This document shows, piece by piece, positions 45,876 to 53,697 of a DNA stretch of 64,000 bases (within the stretch, counting starts at the first letter, position 1; every line of letters begins with the position of its first letter). Location of the stretch: positions 1-64,000 of the forward strand of contig JAKVKU010000012.1 of the NCBI GenBank assembly GCA_022484695.1, in the 5' to 3' direction. The position numbers and the translations under genes are program-made. The notes beneath the pieces are model-generated. The model was not told where the DNA came from. It saw nothing but the letters and a program-made list of their open reading frames with translations, and ran no database searches. Source of the stretch: Lactobacillus sp. (GTDB taxonomy: Bacteria; Bacillota; Bacilli; Lactobacillales; Lactobacillaceae).

Positions 45876-46838
45876 ATGCGGATATTAGTGACCGGCGGTG
45901 CTGGTTTTATTGGTAGCAATTTTATTCATTATGTATTGAAGACCCAAGCTGACTTTGTCGTTAATCTTGATAAATTAACTTATGCCGGTAATTTAGCATC
46001 GTTGGCGGATGTTCAAGACTATGAGAATTATGTTTTCGTTCAGGGGGATATTAATGATACGCAATTGGTGACTAAATTAGTGCAAACCTACGCTTTAGAT
46101 ACGATAATCAATTTTGCGGCGGAATCCCATGTGGATCGTAGTATTGTCAATCCCGACATTTTCGTCACGACGAATGTTTTGGGGACCGTGCACTTGCTAG
46201 ATGTGGCGAAACAAAATAAGTTACAACGTTTCTTACAGGTTTCCACAGATGAAGTTTATGGGGCCTTGGGAGCAAATGGTTACTTTACCGAAACGAGTCC
46301 AATTCAACCAAGTAGCCCTTATTCCGCGTCAAAGGCAGCTGCGGATCAGTTTGTATTGGCTTATCATAAAACTTATGGCTTGCCTGTGAACGTGACCCGT
46401 TGTTCTAATAATTATGGGCCTTATCAAAATGTGGAAAAGCTGATACCCCAATTGATCGCCCGGGCCTTAAAACAGGAAAAATTCCGAATTTATGGTACTG
46501 GTAAAAATGTGCGTGACTGGATTTATGTTTTAGATCACTGTCGCGCCCTTTACATGGTATTAAAAAAAGGCCAATCCGGTGAGATATACAACATCGGCGG
46601 CCATGGTGAAAAAACAAATATTGAAATAGCCAATTGGATCCAACAAGCATTTCAGCAAAAAGACTTGATTGAACTAGTGGCGGATCGGCCCGGGCATGAT
46701 TGGCGCTATGCCATGGATGCCCATAAGATCCAACAGCAATTAGGATGGGAGAAGCAGGTTTCTTTTGAAACCGGCATGCAGCGCACCTTAACTTGGTACT
46801 TAAACCATCGCGCTTATTTAAAACCTTCAAACCATTGA
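45876..46838 (+). CDS. rfbB: dTDP-glucose 4,6-dehydratase-like protein
   Basis: A 320-residue extended SDR. It has the NAD motif TGGAGFIGSNF at 6-16, the catalytic STDEVYG segment (Thr-Asp-Glu), YSASKAAADQ (YxxxK), NNYGPYQNVEKLIPQ and VRDWIYV. It makes dTDP-4-keto-6-deoxyglucose for rhamnose. The other rml genes are absent, so it is an orphan copy. Its last 25 bases overlap tail to tail with the coding end of the PH-domain gene, with no terminator between them. Confidence 0.88.
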   Translation: MRILVTGGAGFIGSNFIHYVLKTQADFVVNLDKLTYAGNLASLADVQDYENYVFVQGDINDTQLVTKLVQTYALDTIINFAAESHVDRSIVNPDIFVTTNVLGTVHLLDVAKQNKLQRFLQVSTDEVYGALGANGYFTETSPIQPSSPYSASKAAADQFVLAYHKTYGLPVNVTRCSNNYGPYQNVEKLIPQLIARALKQEKFRIYGTGKNVRDWIYVLDHCRALYMVLKKGQSGEIYNIGGHGEKTNIEIANWIQQAFQQKDLIELVADRPGHDWRYAMDAHKIQQQLGWEKQVSFETGMQRTLTWYLNHRAYLKPSNH

Positions 46839-48247
46839 GCGACCTGTTGACTCTGGGCAGTGGTCAGATAGCGTAATTGGACAATTTCCACCCCATTACC
46901 ACTGCGGATGAAAACATTGAGATGACTTAATTGGCGTTTGGCCATCCAGATGGTTTGGCGTTGGCTAAGGGCTTGAATTTTAGACCTAGGTACGATGAAC
47001 AAACGGCGCAGGGCATGTTTGCCATATTGCAGATAGAGGATATCTTCAGCGGCCATGATTTCAAAACCCGTGTTGCGAGCAGCATAATGACCTAAACCAT
47101 AAGCCACTGGCAGTAACAGCAGGCTGAAATAACCAAAGGGCCGCAGCCAAATCAGGCAAGGCAGTATTGGCAATAAAGCTAATAATAAGCTATTGCGAAT
47201 AAAACGCCAATAACCCGACTTACCCAGGGTGGTTAAATGCGGTTGTCTGGCTGTTTTCAAATTGGTAAAGCGTTGAATTTCAGACCAGACTTGAGTTCGT
47301 TTCAAAACCGGGATCAAGACCAAATTACGTTTTGATTCATCACTAGCTGCATTTGAAGCCAGTAATACCTGTAAGGTCGTTAAATGAAAGAATTGGCGCA
47401 GTAAAGTTTGGTTGAGGACGACTGCCTGAATTTTGGGGACCGCTACGGCAACTGTATCCCGGGATAATAAGCCCCGACTGGTTGTGAGTTGGTTTTCTTG
47501 GCGGGATAAGGTGAAGTGATAAAAGCGGATGATTTCTCGACAATAAGAAATCAAGAGACTGATCAATAAAATAAAGATGATCAGGGTCAAAATCCCAGCA
47601 AAGGTGGAACGGTGCATTAATTGGTTCAAACCATTGGTAAAGCGGGCTGGCATGAAGTTATCCAGTTGTTGCAGTCGATTTTGCAGCCAAGTAATGGCCG
47701 CTGCTAAAGGAATGATACCCTGGGAAGTCAGGGCATAAATATTCAAGTCCGACGGCTGGATACGGTAGGTATTTGTCGGCTGCTTCGGCGTCGCGACTGC
47801 CGTGACGGTGGTCGGTTTATTTTGAGCCCGTTGTCGCTGTTTTAACAAGGTGTCGTACACAGTTATGGCAACCACGGGTAAAGTCGCTTCAGGCCGGTCC
47901 TTATCATGGCCAGAAGTTTCAATTTGCAACCGTATCAGACCAAAGGGCCGCATATACCAAGCTTGAGTTTGTTGGATCGTCTGAATACGGTCATAGGGGA
48001 TATGCTCGTGTTGCCGCACAAAAATGCCATGGTTGATGATAACGGCTTTATCCGTTAGTTCGTAAGTGAACAGGGCATAATCTAAGCTAGCGATACCGAT
48101 TAATAAAACCGCCCCTAATAGGATCAATAAGGGCAGGTGTGGCCGCTGCCACTGGGTCCAGATGACAAAGATCCAAGGAAAAATAAATTGCCGGAACAAA
48201 GTGATCAGTTTGGCCAAGATGGCCAAGGGATGTAAGTGTTTAGGCAT
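46814..48247 (-). CDS. PH-domain membrane protein (YdbT-like)
   Basis: A 477-residue membrane protein with three bacterial PH-like (bPH_2/DUF304) repeats, visible as YALFTYELTDKAVIINHGIFVR, FYHFTLSRQENQLTTSRGLLSR and AAEDILYLQYGKHALRR, each after a pair of membrane helices (fragments given are the cores). The start at 48247 overlaps the upstream ydbS-like stop by 8 nt. In Bacillus the YdbS-YdbT pair affects resistance to amylolysin-type antimicrobials; the role here is inferred by homology only. It converges on rfbB with overlapping ends. Confidence 0.82.
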   Translation of the reverse strand: MPKHLHPLAILAKLITLFRQFIFPWIFVIWTQWQRPHLPLLILLGAVLLIGIASLDYALFTYELTDKAVIINHGIFVRQHEHIPYDRIQTIQQTQAWYMRPFGLIRLQIETSGHDKDRPEATLPVVAITVYDTLLKQRQRAQNKPTTVTAVATPKQPTNTYRIQPSDLNIYALTSQGIIPLAAAITWLQNRLQQLDNFMPARFTNGLNQLMHRSTFAGILTLIIFILLISLLISYCREIIRFYHFTLSRQENQLTTSRGLLSRDTVAVAVPKIQAVVLNQTLLRQFFHLTTLQVLLASNAASDESKRNLVLIPVLKRTQVWSEIQRFTNLKTARQPHLTTLGKSGYWRFIRNSLLLALLPILPCLIWLRPFGYFSLLLLPVAYGLGHYAARNTGFEIMAAEDILYLQYGKHALRRLFIVPRSKIQALSQRQTIWMAKRQLSHLNVFIRSGNGVEIVQLRYLTTAQSQQVAQWFEGFK

Positions 48248-48710
48248 CTGGCTGCACCTCGGTGGCAAAACGGACGATGGTTGCTCTTAAACTATCCGCC
48301 ACATCTAGGGTTACCCCTTCAATGGTATGGCTGGTGGCGGCCGTCACGATGCGGACAGCTTGCAGTTTTTGCCAGCGTAATAACGGCCCCTGTTCCAGGG
48401 TGACGTTTTGAATACGGGCGGTGGGAATCGTATCTTGTTTACGAAAGATAAAACCGGTCTGTAAAATAACAAATTCCGGTTTGATTGCATAACCCGTAAA
48501 GCGATAGCGGTAGGGAACTAATGCCAATTGAACGGCAGGTACGACCAACACGAAAATAATGACAATGATAATCAAAAAGAACGGCCAGTGCCAAAAATAA
48601 TGGGCTAAAATAACGCCAACTAACGGAATCAGCAGCCAGATGGCATTTAAAAGCGCAGATATGCGCCAAGCCGTTTTTATTTGTGGTGGGAGTTGTTGCA
48701 GTTGTGGCAT
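48240..48710 (-). CDS. PH-domain membrane protein (YdbS-like)
   Basis: A 156-residue protein with two N-terminal membrane helices (about 18-38 and 42-66) and one bPH_2 domain (YRFTGYAIKPEFVILQTG, ARIQNVTLEQGPLLR). ATG 48710 lies 7 nt after GGAGG. Partner of the longer YdbT-like protein downstream, with which it overlaps. Confidence 0.82.
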   Translation of the reverse strand: MPQLQQLPPQIKTAWRISALLNAIWLLIPLVGVILAHYFWHWPFFLIIIVIIFVLVVPAVQLALVPYRYRFTGYAIKPEFVILQTGFIFRKQDTIPTARIQNVTLEQGPLLRWQKLQAVRIVTAATSHTIEGVTLDVADSLRATIVRFATEVQPDA

Positions 48711-48731
48711 CAAAATACCTCCATTAACGAA

Positions 48732-49112
48732 TCAGTCAGTGGTCAATTCAATTAAGTTACCCTCTGGATCTTGAATCACCGCTTCGTAATAATTATCGCC
48801 AGTGGTTCGAGGCCCGCTGACCAGCGGATAGCCAGCCTTGATAAATTTAGTCACGTAAGCATCTACGTCGGCCTTTGTACCTAAGGCCATGGCCAAATGG
48901 GCATACCCCAGGCTGTCACTAATACGGGGGGATAAAAATTGTTTGGTGGTTAATTCAATACGGCTGCCGGAGTCAAACCCTAAAAAATAGGATTTAAAGC
49001 CGGTTTTAGGGTTGTGGTAAAGTTCGGAACTAGTTGCTTTAAAAAAGGTGGTATAAAAAGTTTTCATTTTTTCTAAATCTTGGACCCAAATGGCAATATG
49101 TTCGATTCTCAT
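48732..49112 (-). CDS. VOC family (glyoxalase-like) protein
   Basis: A 126-residue protein with two vicinal-oxygen-chelate beta-alpha-beta-beta-beta modules. Metal-ligand positions are HIAIW (His5), ELTTKQF (Glu), YAHLAMALG (His) and LIELTTD (Glu), so a metal site is plausible. The enzyme (glyoxalase, dioxygenase or resistance protein) cannot be specified. GAGGTG precedes ATG 49112. Confidence 0.83.
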   Translation of the reverse strand: MRIEHIAIWVQDLEKMKTFYTTFFKATSSELYHNPKTGFKSYFLGFDSGSRIELTTKQFLSPRISDSLGYAHLAMALGTKADVDAYVTKFIKAGYPLVSGPRTTGDNYYEAVIQDPEGNLIELTTD

Positions 49113-49303
49113 AAATAGCACCTCATTTGATTGATTTACTCGAATATACCATAAAAATTACCTGCCTGTTATCTTAAAATTGGATTATATGTCATTTAGC
49201 AATATAGCTGTGAACCAGTCGACAACAAAGCGCTTTTTTATAAATGAATCGGGCCATGGGACGGTTACAAAATGTTATTTGTTTCACAAATTAGCGAATC
49301 TCT

Positions 49304-49360
49304 ATTGACATTACTATTAGATTAAATTAATCTTAATCTGAGCAGAGAAAACGTTTTCTC
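49304..49360 (+). promoter_or_regulatory. Promoter and palindromic cre-like operator of the NfnAB-like pair
   Basis: TTGACA at 49304-49309 with TAATCT or TTAATC 17-18 nt on. GAGAAAACGTTTTCTC at 49345-49360 is a perfect 16-bp palindrome with the LacI-family core AAACGTTT, matching cre except at the outer T. It lies near the transcription start. CcpA or another LacI-type repressor is inferred. The rest of the 370-nt gap 49113-49482 shows nothing else clear. Confidence 0.68.
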
Positions 49361-49482
49361 GCTTTTAAAGTAAATTCCTATTATGGTTATGTATTATGAC
49401 ACTAGGTCGATCGCACCAGTTTTCTGAAGCTATCTCAAAATGGAATTGGCGCAAGGGACAATAGGATCAGGGAGGCAATATT

Positions 49483-50316
49483 ATGTTTAAAGTCACCGCT
49501 TATGAACGCCTGACAACAAACGAGTATCAACTTTGGATTGACGCGCCGCGAATTGCTGCTAGAGCAAAACCTGGTCAATTTGTAATCATCCGCATGGATG
49601 AAACAGGCGAACGAATCCCATTAACAATTTGTGAGACGAATCCCAAAGATGGTCTAATTCGTATTATTTTTCAAGTCATTGGTAAATCAACCGCAGAATT
49701 GGCAGAGTATAAAACTGGCTCAGAATTATTAGATGTGGTCGGTCCCTTAGGTACACCAACCGCCATTAAAAATTATGGGACCGTATTGCTCGTTGGCGGG
49801 GGTGTGGGCATTGCGGCGCTCTATCCGACTGTCAAAGGCCTAAAACAAGCTGGTAATCGAGTGATTACGGTGTTAGGTGCTAAGAGCAAGGATATTTTGA
49901 TCCTTCGCGATGAATGTGCCAAGTATTCTGACGAACTCATTTTGATGACGGATGATGGCTCTATTGGCCGTAAAGGTTTAGTCACAGAAGCAATGGAAGA
50001 TGTATTTAATCGAGAACAAATTGATCAGGCCTGGGCTGTTGGACCTGGCATTATGATGCGTTTTTGTACGCAAGTTGCCACCAAACATGATGTACCAGTT
50101 TATGTATCCCTCAATCCAATCATGATCGATGGGACAGGTATGTGTGGTTGTTGCCGGGTAACGGTGGATGAGCACATTAAATTTGCTTGTGTAGACGGCC
50201 CAGAATTTTTAGGCGCTGGTGTGGATTGGGATAGCTTTATGCAACGGATGCGTCAATATCGGGTTCAAGAAAAGCAGGCATTTGAGCAATATGAACAGCT
50301 AAGGCAGGTGCAGTAA
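49483..50316 (+). CDS. FAD/NAD-binding sulfide/dihydroorotate dehydrogenase-like subunit (NfnA/SudB/PyrK-like)
   Basis: A 277-residue flavoprotein of the ferredoxin-NADP reductase-like family. The FAD-binding RIPLTICE motif is at about 44-51 and the NAD-binding VGGGVGIAALYP follows. The C-terminal [2Fe-2S] motif GTGMCGCCR...FACVDGPEF has all the usual Cys plus one extra. It matches the small subunit of NfnAB/SudAB rather than PyrK because the next gene is a GltD/NfnB-like protein 1 nt away and no pyrD is present. It would pass electrons between NAD(P)H and the partner subunit. Confidence 0.82.
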   Translation: MFKVTAYERLTTNEYQLWIDAPRIAARAKPGQFVIIRMDETGERIPLTICETNPKDGLIRIIFQVIGKSTAELAEYKTGSELLDVVGPLGTPTAIKNYGTVLLVGGGVGIAALYPTVKGLKQAGNRVITVLGAKSKDILILRDECAKYSDELILMTDDGSIGRKGLVTEAMEDVFNREQIDQAWAVGPGIMMRFCTQVATKHDVPVYVSLNPIMIDGTGMCGCCRVTVDEHIKFACVDGPEFLGAGVDWDSFMQRMRQYRVQEKQAFEQYEQLRQVQ

Positions 50317-50317
50317 C

Positions 50318-51736
50318 ATGGTAAAACGCAGTTATAATCAAACCCCAATTAAGGCACAAGATCCTAAGGTTCGTGCTCGTAATTTCGACGAGGTCGTTTT
50401 AGGATATGATTTGGATGAAGGTCGTTTGGAAGCTAGCCGTTGTTTGCAATGTAAGAATCATCCCTGTATGCTTCATTGCCCAGTTATGATTGATATTCCT
50501 GGATTTATTAAAAAAATTGAAGACGGCGATATGGATGGCGCCCGGAAGATTATTGCGAAATACAGTAATTTAGGGGCCATTTGCGGCCGGGTTTGTCCTC
50601 AAGAAAAACAATGTGAAATGGCTTGTACCTTGGGGCGTTCTAAAAAGTTCGAACCAGTTGCCATTGGTAAGTTGGAACGTTTAGTATCTGATTGGGATCT
50701 GGATAATCCAGAACCTGTTAAAGCTATTCCCCATGATAAAGGTCGGGTTGCCGTTGTCGGTTCTGGCCCGTCCGGATTGACAGTAGCTGGTGATTTGGCC
50801 GTTAAAGGGTATGAAGTCGTTATTTATGAAGCCTTGTCCACACCTGGGGGCGTTTTGACTTATGGTATTCCAGAATTCAGACTCCCTAAGGCCACCGTTA
50901 AAAAAGAAGTTGATCGCATCAGAGATCTAGGGGTCAAAATTGAGACGGATGTGGTAATTGGTAAGACCATTACCATGTCTGAACTAGTTGAAGATTTTGA
51001 TGCCTGTTACGTTGGTGTTGGTGCCGGTGCACCACATTTCATGTCGATTCCTGGGACTAACTTAATGGGGGTTTATTCTTCCAGTGAGTATTTAACCCGG
51101 ATCAATCTGATGCACAGTTATAAATTCCCAGCTTATGACACGCCAATTGAACCAGCCAAACAGGTTGTGGTTATTGGTGGTGGGAACGTGGCCATGGATT
51201 CAGCCCGTTCGGCCATGCGTTTAGGCGCAGAGAACGTCAGTGTCATTTATCGGCGTTCTTTAGAGGAATTACCAGCCCGGATCGAAGAATATCACCATTC
51301 TGTTGAAGAAGGTATTCAGTATCACTGGTTAACCAACCCCGTAGCTTATCTTGGTGATGAAAACGGTCAGTTGACCGGTGTGAAGTGTATCAAGATGGCA
51401 TTGGGCGAACCTGATGAATCTGGTCGGCGTCGCCCTGAACCAATTCCCGGCAGTGAATTCATCATTCCAGCCACGACTGCAATTGAAGCCATTGGCCAAG
51501 GGGCTAACCGGGTGATGTTGGACACTTATCCTGACTTGCAGACCAATAAGTGGGGTTATGTGGATGCCAACGAAGAAACGTGTGCCACTTCAGTACCGGG
51601 CGTCTTTGCCGGGGGTGACATCGTGACCGGGGCTGCCACGGTTATTTTAGCCATGGGGGCCGGCAAGATTGCTGCCAAAGAAATTGATGAATATATTACC
51701 AATAAAACAGCTAAAAACACGAGTCACTCAGCATAA
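50318..51736 (+). CDS. GltD/NfnB-like NADPH-dependent oxidoreductase subunit
   Basis: A 472-residue flavoprotein with an N-terminal two-[4Fe-4S] domain (CLQCKNHPCMLHCPV, CGRVCPQEKQCEMAC), an FAD site VVGSGPSGLTVAGDLA, an NADPH site VVIGGGNVAMDSAR, and C-terminal GVFAGGDIVTGAATVILAMGAG. It is annotated in many genomes as homotetrameric NADPH glutamate synthase (GltA), but there is no large GltB subunit. With the NfnA-like gene upstream it is probably an Nfn/Sud-type transhydrogenase or sulfide/thiol oxidoreductase. Electron bifurcation would need ferredoxin, which is uncertain in lactobacilli. Confidence 0.84.
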   Translation: MVKRSYNQTPIKAQDPKVRARNFDEVVLGYDLDEGRLEASRCLQCKNHPCMLHCPVMIDIPGFIKKIEDGDMDGARKIIAKYSNLGAICGRVCPQEKQCEMACTLGRSKKFEPVAIGKLERLVSDWDLDNPEPVKAIPHDKGRVAVVGSGPSGLTVAGDLAVKGYEVVIYEALSTPGGVLTYGIPEFRLPKATVKKEVDRIRDLGVKIETDVVIGKTITMSELVEDFDACYVGVGAGAPHFMSIPGTNLMGVYSSSEYLTRINLMHSYKFPAYDTPIEPAKQVVVIGGGNVAMDSARSAMRLGAENVSVIYRRSLEELPARIEEYHHSVEEGIQYHWLTNPVAYLGDENGQLTGVKCIKMALGEPDESGRRRPEPIPGSEFIIPATTAIEAIGQGANRVMLDTYPDLQTNKWGYVDANEETCATSVPGVFAGGDIVTGAATVILAMGAGKIAAKEIDEYITNKTAKNTSHSA

Positions 51737-51738
51737 CT

Positions 51739-51793
51739 AAAAAGCGTGTTGGGCAAAATGCAGTAAGATGCATTTTGAACCAACACGTTTTTT
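51739..51793. terminator. Bidirectional terminator
   Basis: AAAAAGCGTGTTGG / CCAACACGTTTTTT with an inner AAAATGCA/TGCATTTT stem, between the convergent nfnB-like and lipase-like genes. Confidence 0.9.
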
Positions 51794-51807
51794 ATTTGGC
51801 ATTAAGG

Positions 51808-52905
51808 CTAAATAATTTGTTTTGAAACCCGCGAGCCGATTGCCGGCTTGTCGTGGATGACAAAAGATAAGACAATGGCTGACAATAATTCATGAATACC
51901 CAACCAAACTTGGCGCCGGGTCTTAGGATCCACCCGTCTTAACGCTACGAAATAACTAGGAAGTGCCCGGGGCAGGCTACGTTTGATTTCCGTTAAAGTT
52001 TTAGCATCATTGGCCTGGAGCAGGTGGTAGATACAATTGAAAAATTCGGTTTTAACGGATTCTGGGGTATTGGTTAACCATCTGGCAGTAATGCGGCGAA
52101 TCCGCCGGGATAACCAATTTAGCCGGTCGCTGCGTTGAAATTGTAAATCCGCCGTTTGCCAAGTTAAAACGTCATGCTGCCAAAATAGATGGGCTTGACT
52201 TTTGACAACTTGCAAAATGGCTTGATTCTCCATCAAAGTACCCACAAATGACGTTTCGGGAACAATCTTAGTGACCCGACTTTGTAGCTGGGGATCAATG
52301 AGGCTGTTACCGGGACCGTCAAAATTAAAGACATGGGCGATTTTATTTTGTAAGGTACGCGCTAAATTCACAAAACTAAAAATGGCCAAATTGCCGCCCT
52401 TGGAGTGGCCGGTCATAAAATAATTGCCCGGATGCGTATGGACTTGTTGGGTCGTATATTTCAAAGCCCGCTGTTGTCCTGGAATCGTTGGCATGCAAAA
52501 CAGATTAGCGTCTTCTTTCCAACCGGCCAGGGTATCATTGGTACCCCGAAAGCTAATGCAATAATCATCTTTTTGCAGGTGGAAGGTGATGGCGGAAAAT
52601 TGTTCTTCGGTTTTGGCATCGGTGAAATCTGACCAAGTTTGCCAAGCGACACTGCGATAACGGATTTTGGTGCGCATCACCTTTAAAATTTCTTGATGCA
52701 GTTCAATGGACCAAGTACAGTTAGTGGCCCCTTTTAGGGCCGCATCAGACTGCAAATCGGCAAATTGCAATTGATCGTGTTGAATCAAGTAATCATAATC
52801 TAAATAGGCTAATTGGGCAAAGAGGGCCGCATCTATTTCTGTGAAGGGCTGTTGAACGAATGATTTGTTCCCGACATTTTTAACATATTCCAAAAGTGGA
52901 TTCAT
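51808..52905 (-). CDS. Mbeg1-like (DUF2974) alpha/beta-hydrolase
   Basis: A protein of about 365 residues with a lipase-like fold. The nucleophile elbow is GHSKGGNLA (GxSxG) at about residue 174, an oxyanion-like segment ISFRGTNDTLAGWKED precedes it, and FDGPGNS follows. There is no signal peptide. Substrate and role are unknown; such proteins are common in lactobacilli. ATG 52905, 9 nt after AAGG, is preferred to 52911. Confidence 0.83.
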   Translation of the reverse strand: MNPLLEYVKNVGNKSFVQQPFTEIDAALFAQLAYLDYDYLIQHDQLQFADLQSDAALKGATNCTWSIELHQEILKVMRTKIRYRSVAWQTWSDFTDAKTEEQFSAITFHLQKDDYCISFRGTNDTLAGWKEDANLFCMPTIPGQQRALKYTTQQVHTHPGNYFMTGHSKGGNLAIFSFVNLARTLQNKIAHVFNFDGPGNSLIDPQLQSRVTKIVPETSFVGTLMENQAILQVVKSQAHLFWQHDVLTWQTADLQFQRSDRLNWLSRRIRRITARWLTNTPESVKTEFFNCIYHLLQANDAKTLTEIKRSLPRALPSYFVALRRVDPKTRRQVWLGIHELLSAIVLSFVIHDKPAIGSRVSKQII

Positions 52906-52963
52906 GGGCATTTTCCTTAACTTATTTTAGAATGACAAGAATCATGACGTTAGTTTCCAGGTA

Positions 52964-53551
52964 CTATGAGACTTTAAGGATACCGGCAACCCCGGACATG
53001 GTCAGGGTGCTGAGCTGTTGTGATAAAACTTCGATTGAAATGGCTTGAGAATTGTGAAACCATTCCTGATAAACTGACATGATTCCTGCCAACACATAAT
53101 TGACGGTTAACATAAAAGTCTGCTCATTATTAAAGTAATCGCTGGGTGTGATTTTTATGAGACGTTTCTTTAAACAATCCGTGATCTTACGGATGAGTTG
53201 CGTATCATCCAAGTTGTGGGCCGTCACCAACGCTTGATAATCGTGAAAATCATTATTAATGACCTGGGTGAGCGTTTCAAAAATTAGATGGGCGTCTTCC
53301 AAATGGTCACCAATGGTAACTTTATTGAGGGCTTGTTCAAAGGCGGTGACAATATCCGCCTCAATTTCAGCAACCACGTCTTGGACATTGGCGTAATAGA
53401 TATAAAAAGTTTTGCGGGTAATATGGGCCGCTTTGGCAATAGCAGTGATGCTGATACTGTCCAGCGCTTGTGTTGCCAGTAGTTCAATTAGCGCGGTGCG
53501 AATAGCTTTTTTCGTTTTCAAAATACGGCGATCAATTTTGGCGTCGACCAT
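52964..53551 (-). CDS. TetR family transcriptional regulator
   Basis: A 195-residue TetR-type repressor with an N-terminal HTH (ISITAIAKAAHITRKTFYIYYANVQDV, split here, about residues 34-59) and a variable C-terminal ligand domain of the TetR_C_33/DhaS-like shape. ATG 53551 is 7 nt after AGGAG. It lies between the multicopper oxidase and lipase-like genes, all on the minus strand; its target could be either or itself. Confidence 0.85.
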   Translation of the reverse strand: MVDAKIDRRILKTKKAIRTALIELLATQALDSISITAIAKAAHITRKTFYIYYANVQDVVAEIEADIVTAFEQALNKVTIGDHLEDAHLIFETLTQVINNDFHDYQALVTAHNLDDTQLIRKITDCLKKRLIKITPSDYFNNEQTFMLTVNYVLAGIMSVYQEWFHNSQAISIEVLSQQLSTLTMSGVAGILKVS

Positions 53552-53634
53552 TGGCAAGCTCCTATTTGTGACTAAGATTTACAATACAAACTCATTTTAC
53601 TATACAAGTGTTACTTATTTCAATCTTTATCTTA

Positions 53635-53672
53635 AAAGACCCCCAAGAACGTTGCCGCTCTTGGGGGTCTTA
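53635..53672 (-). terminator. Terminator of multicopper oxidase gene
   Basis: Perfect arms AAGACCCCCAAGA / TCTTGGGGGTCTT with a 10-nt loop and TTTT on the minus strand. Confidence 0.88.
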
Positions 53673-53697
53673 GTGTTAGAAAACAAGTGGGGTAACG

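Noticed and set aside
49483-50316. PyrK, dihydroorotate dehydrogenase electron-transfer subunit
   Set aside because: No pyrD or other pyrimidine gene adjoins it, and it is fused by context to an NfnB-like gene.
50318-51736. Glutamate synthase small subunit
   Set aside because: No large subunit is present and the upstream partner is NfnA/SudB-like, so the Nfn/Sud-type reading is preferred.
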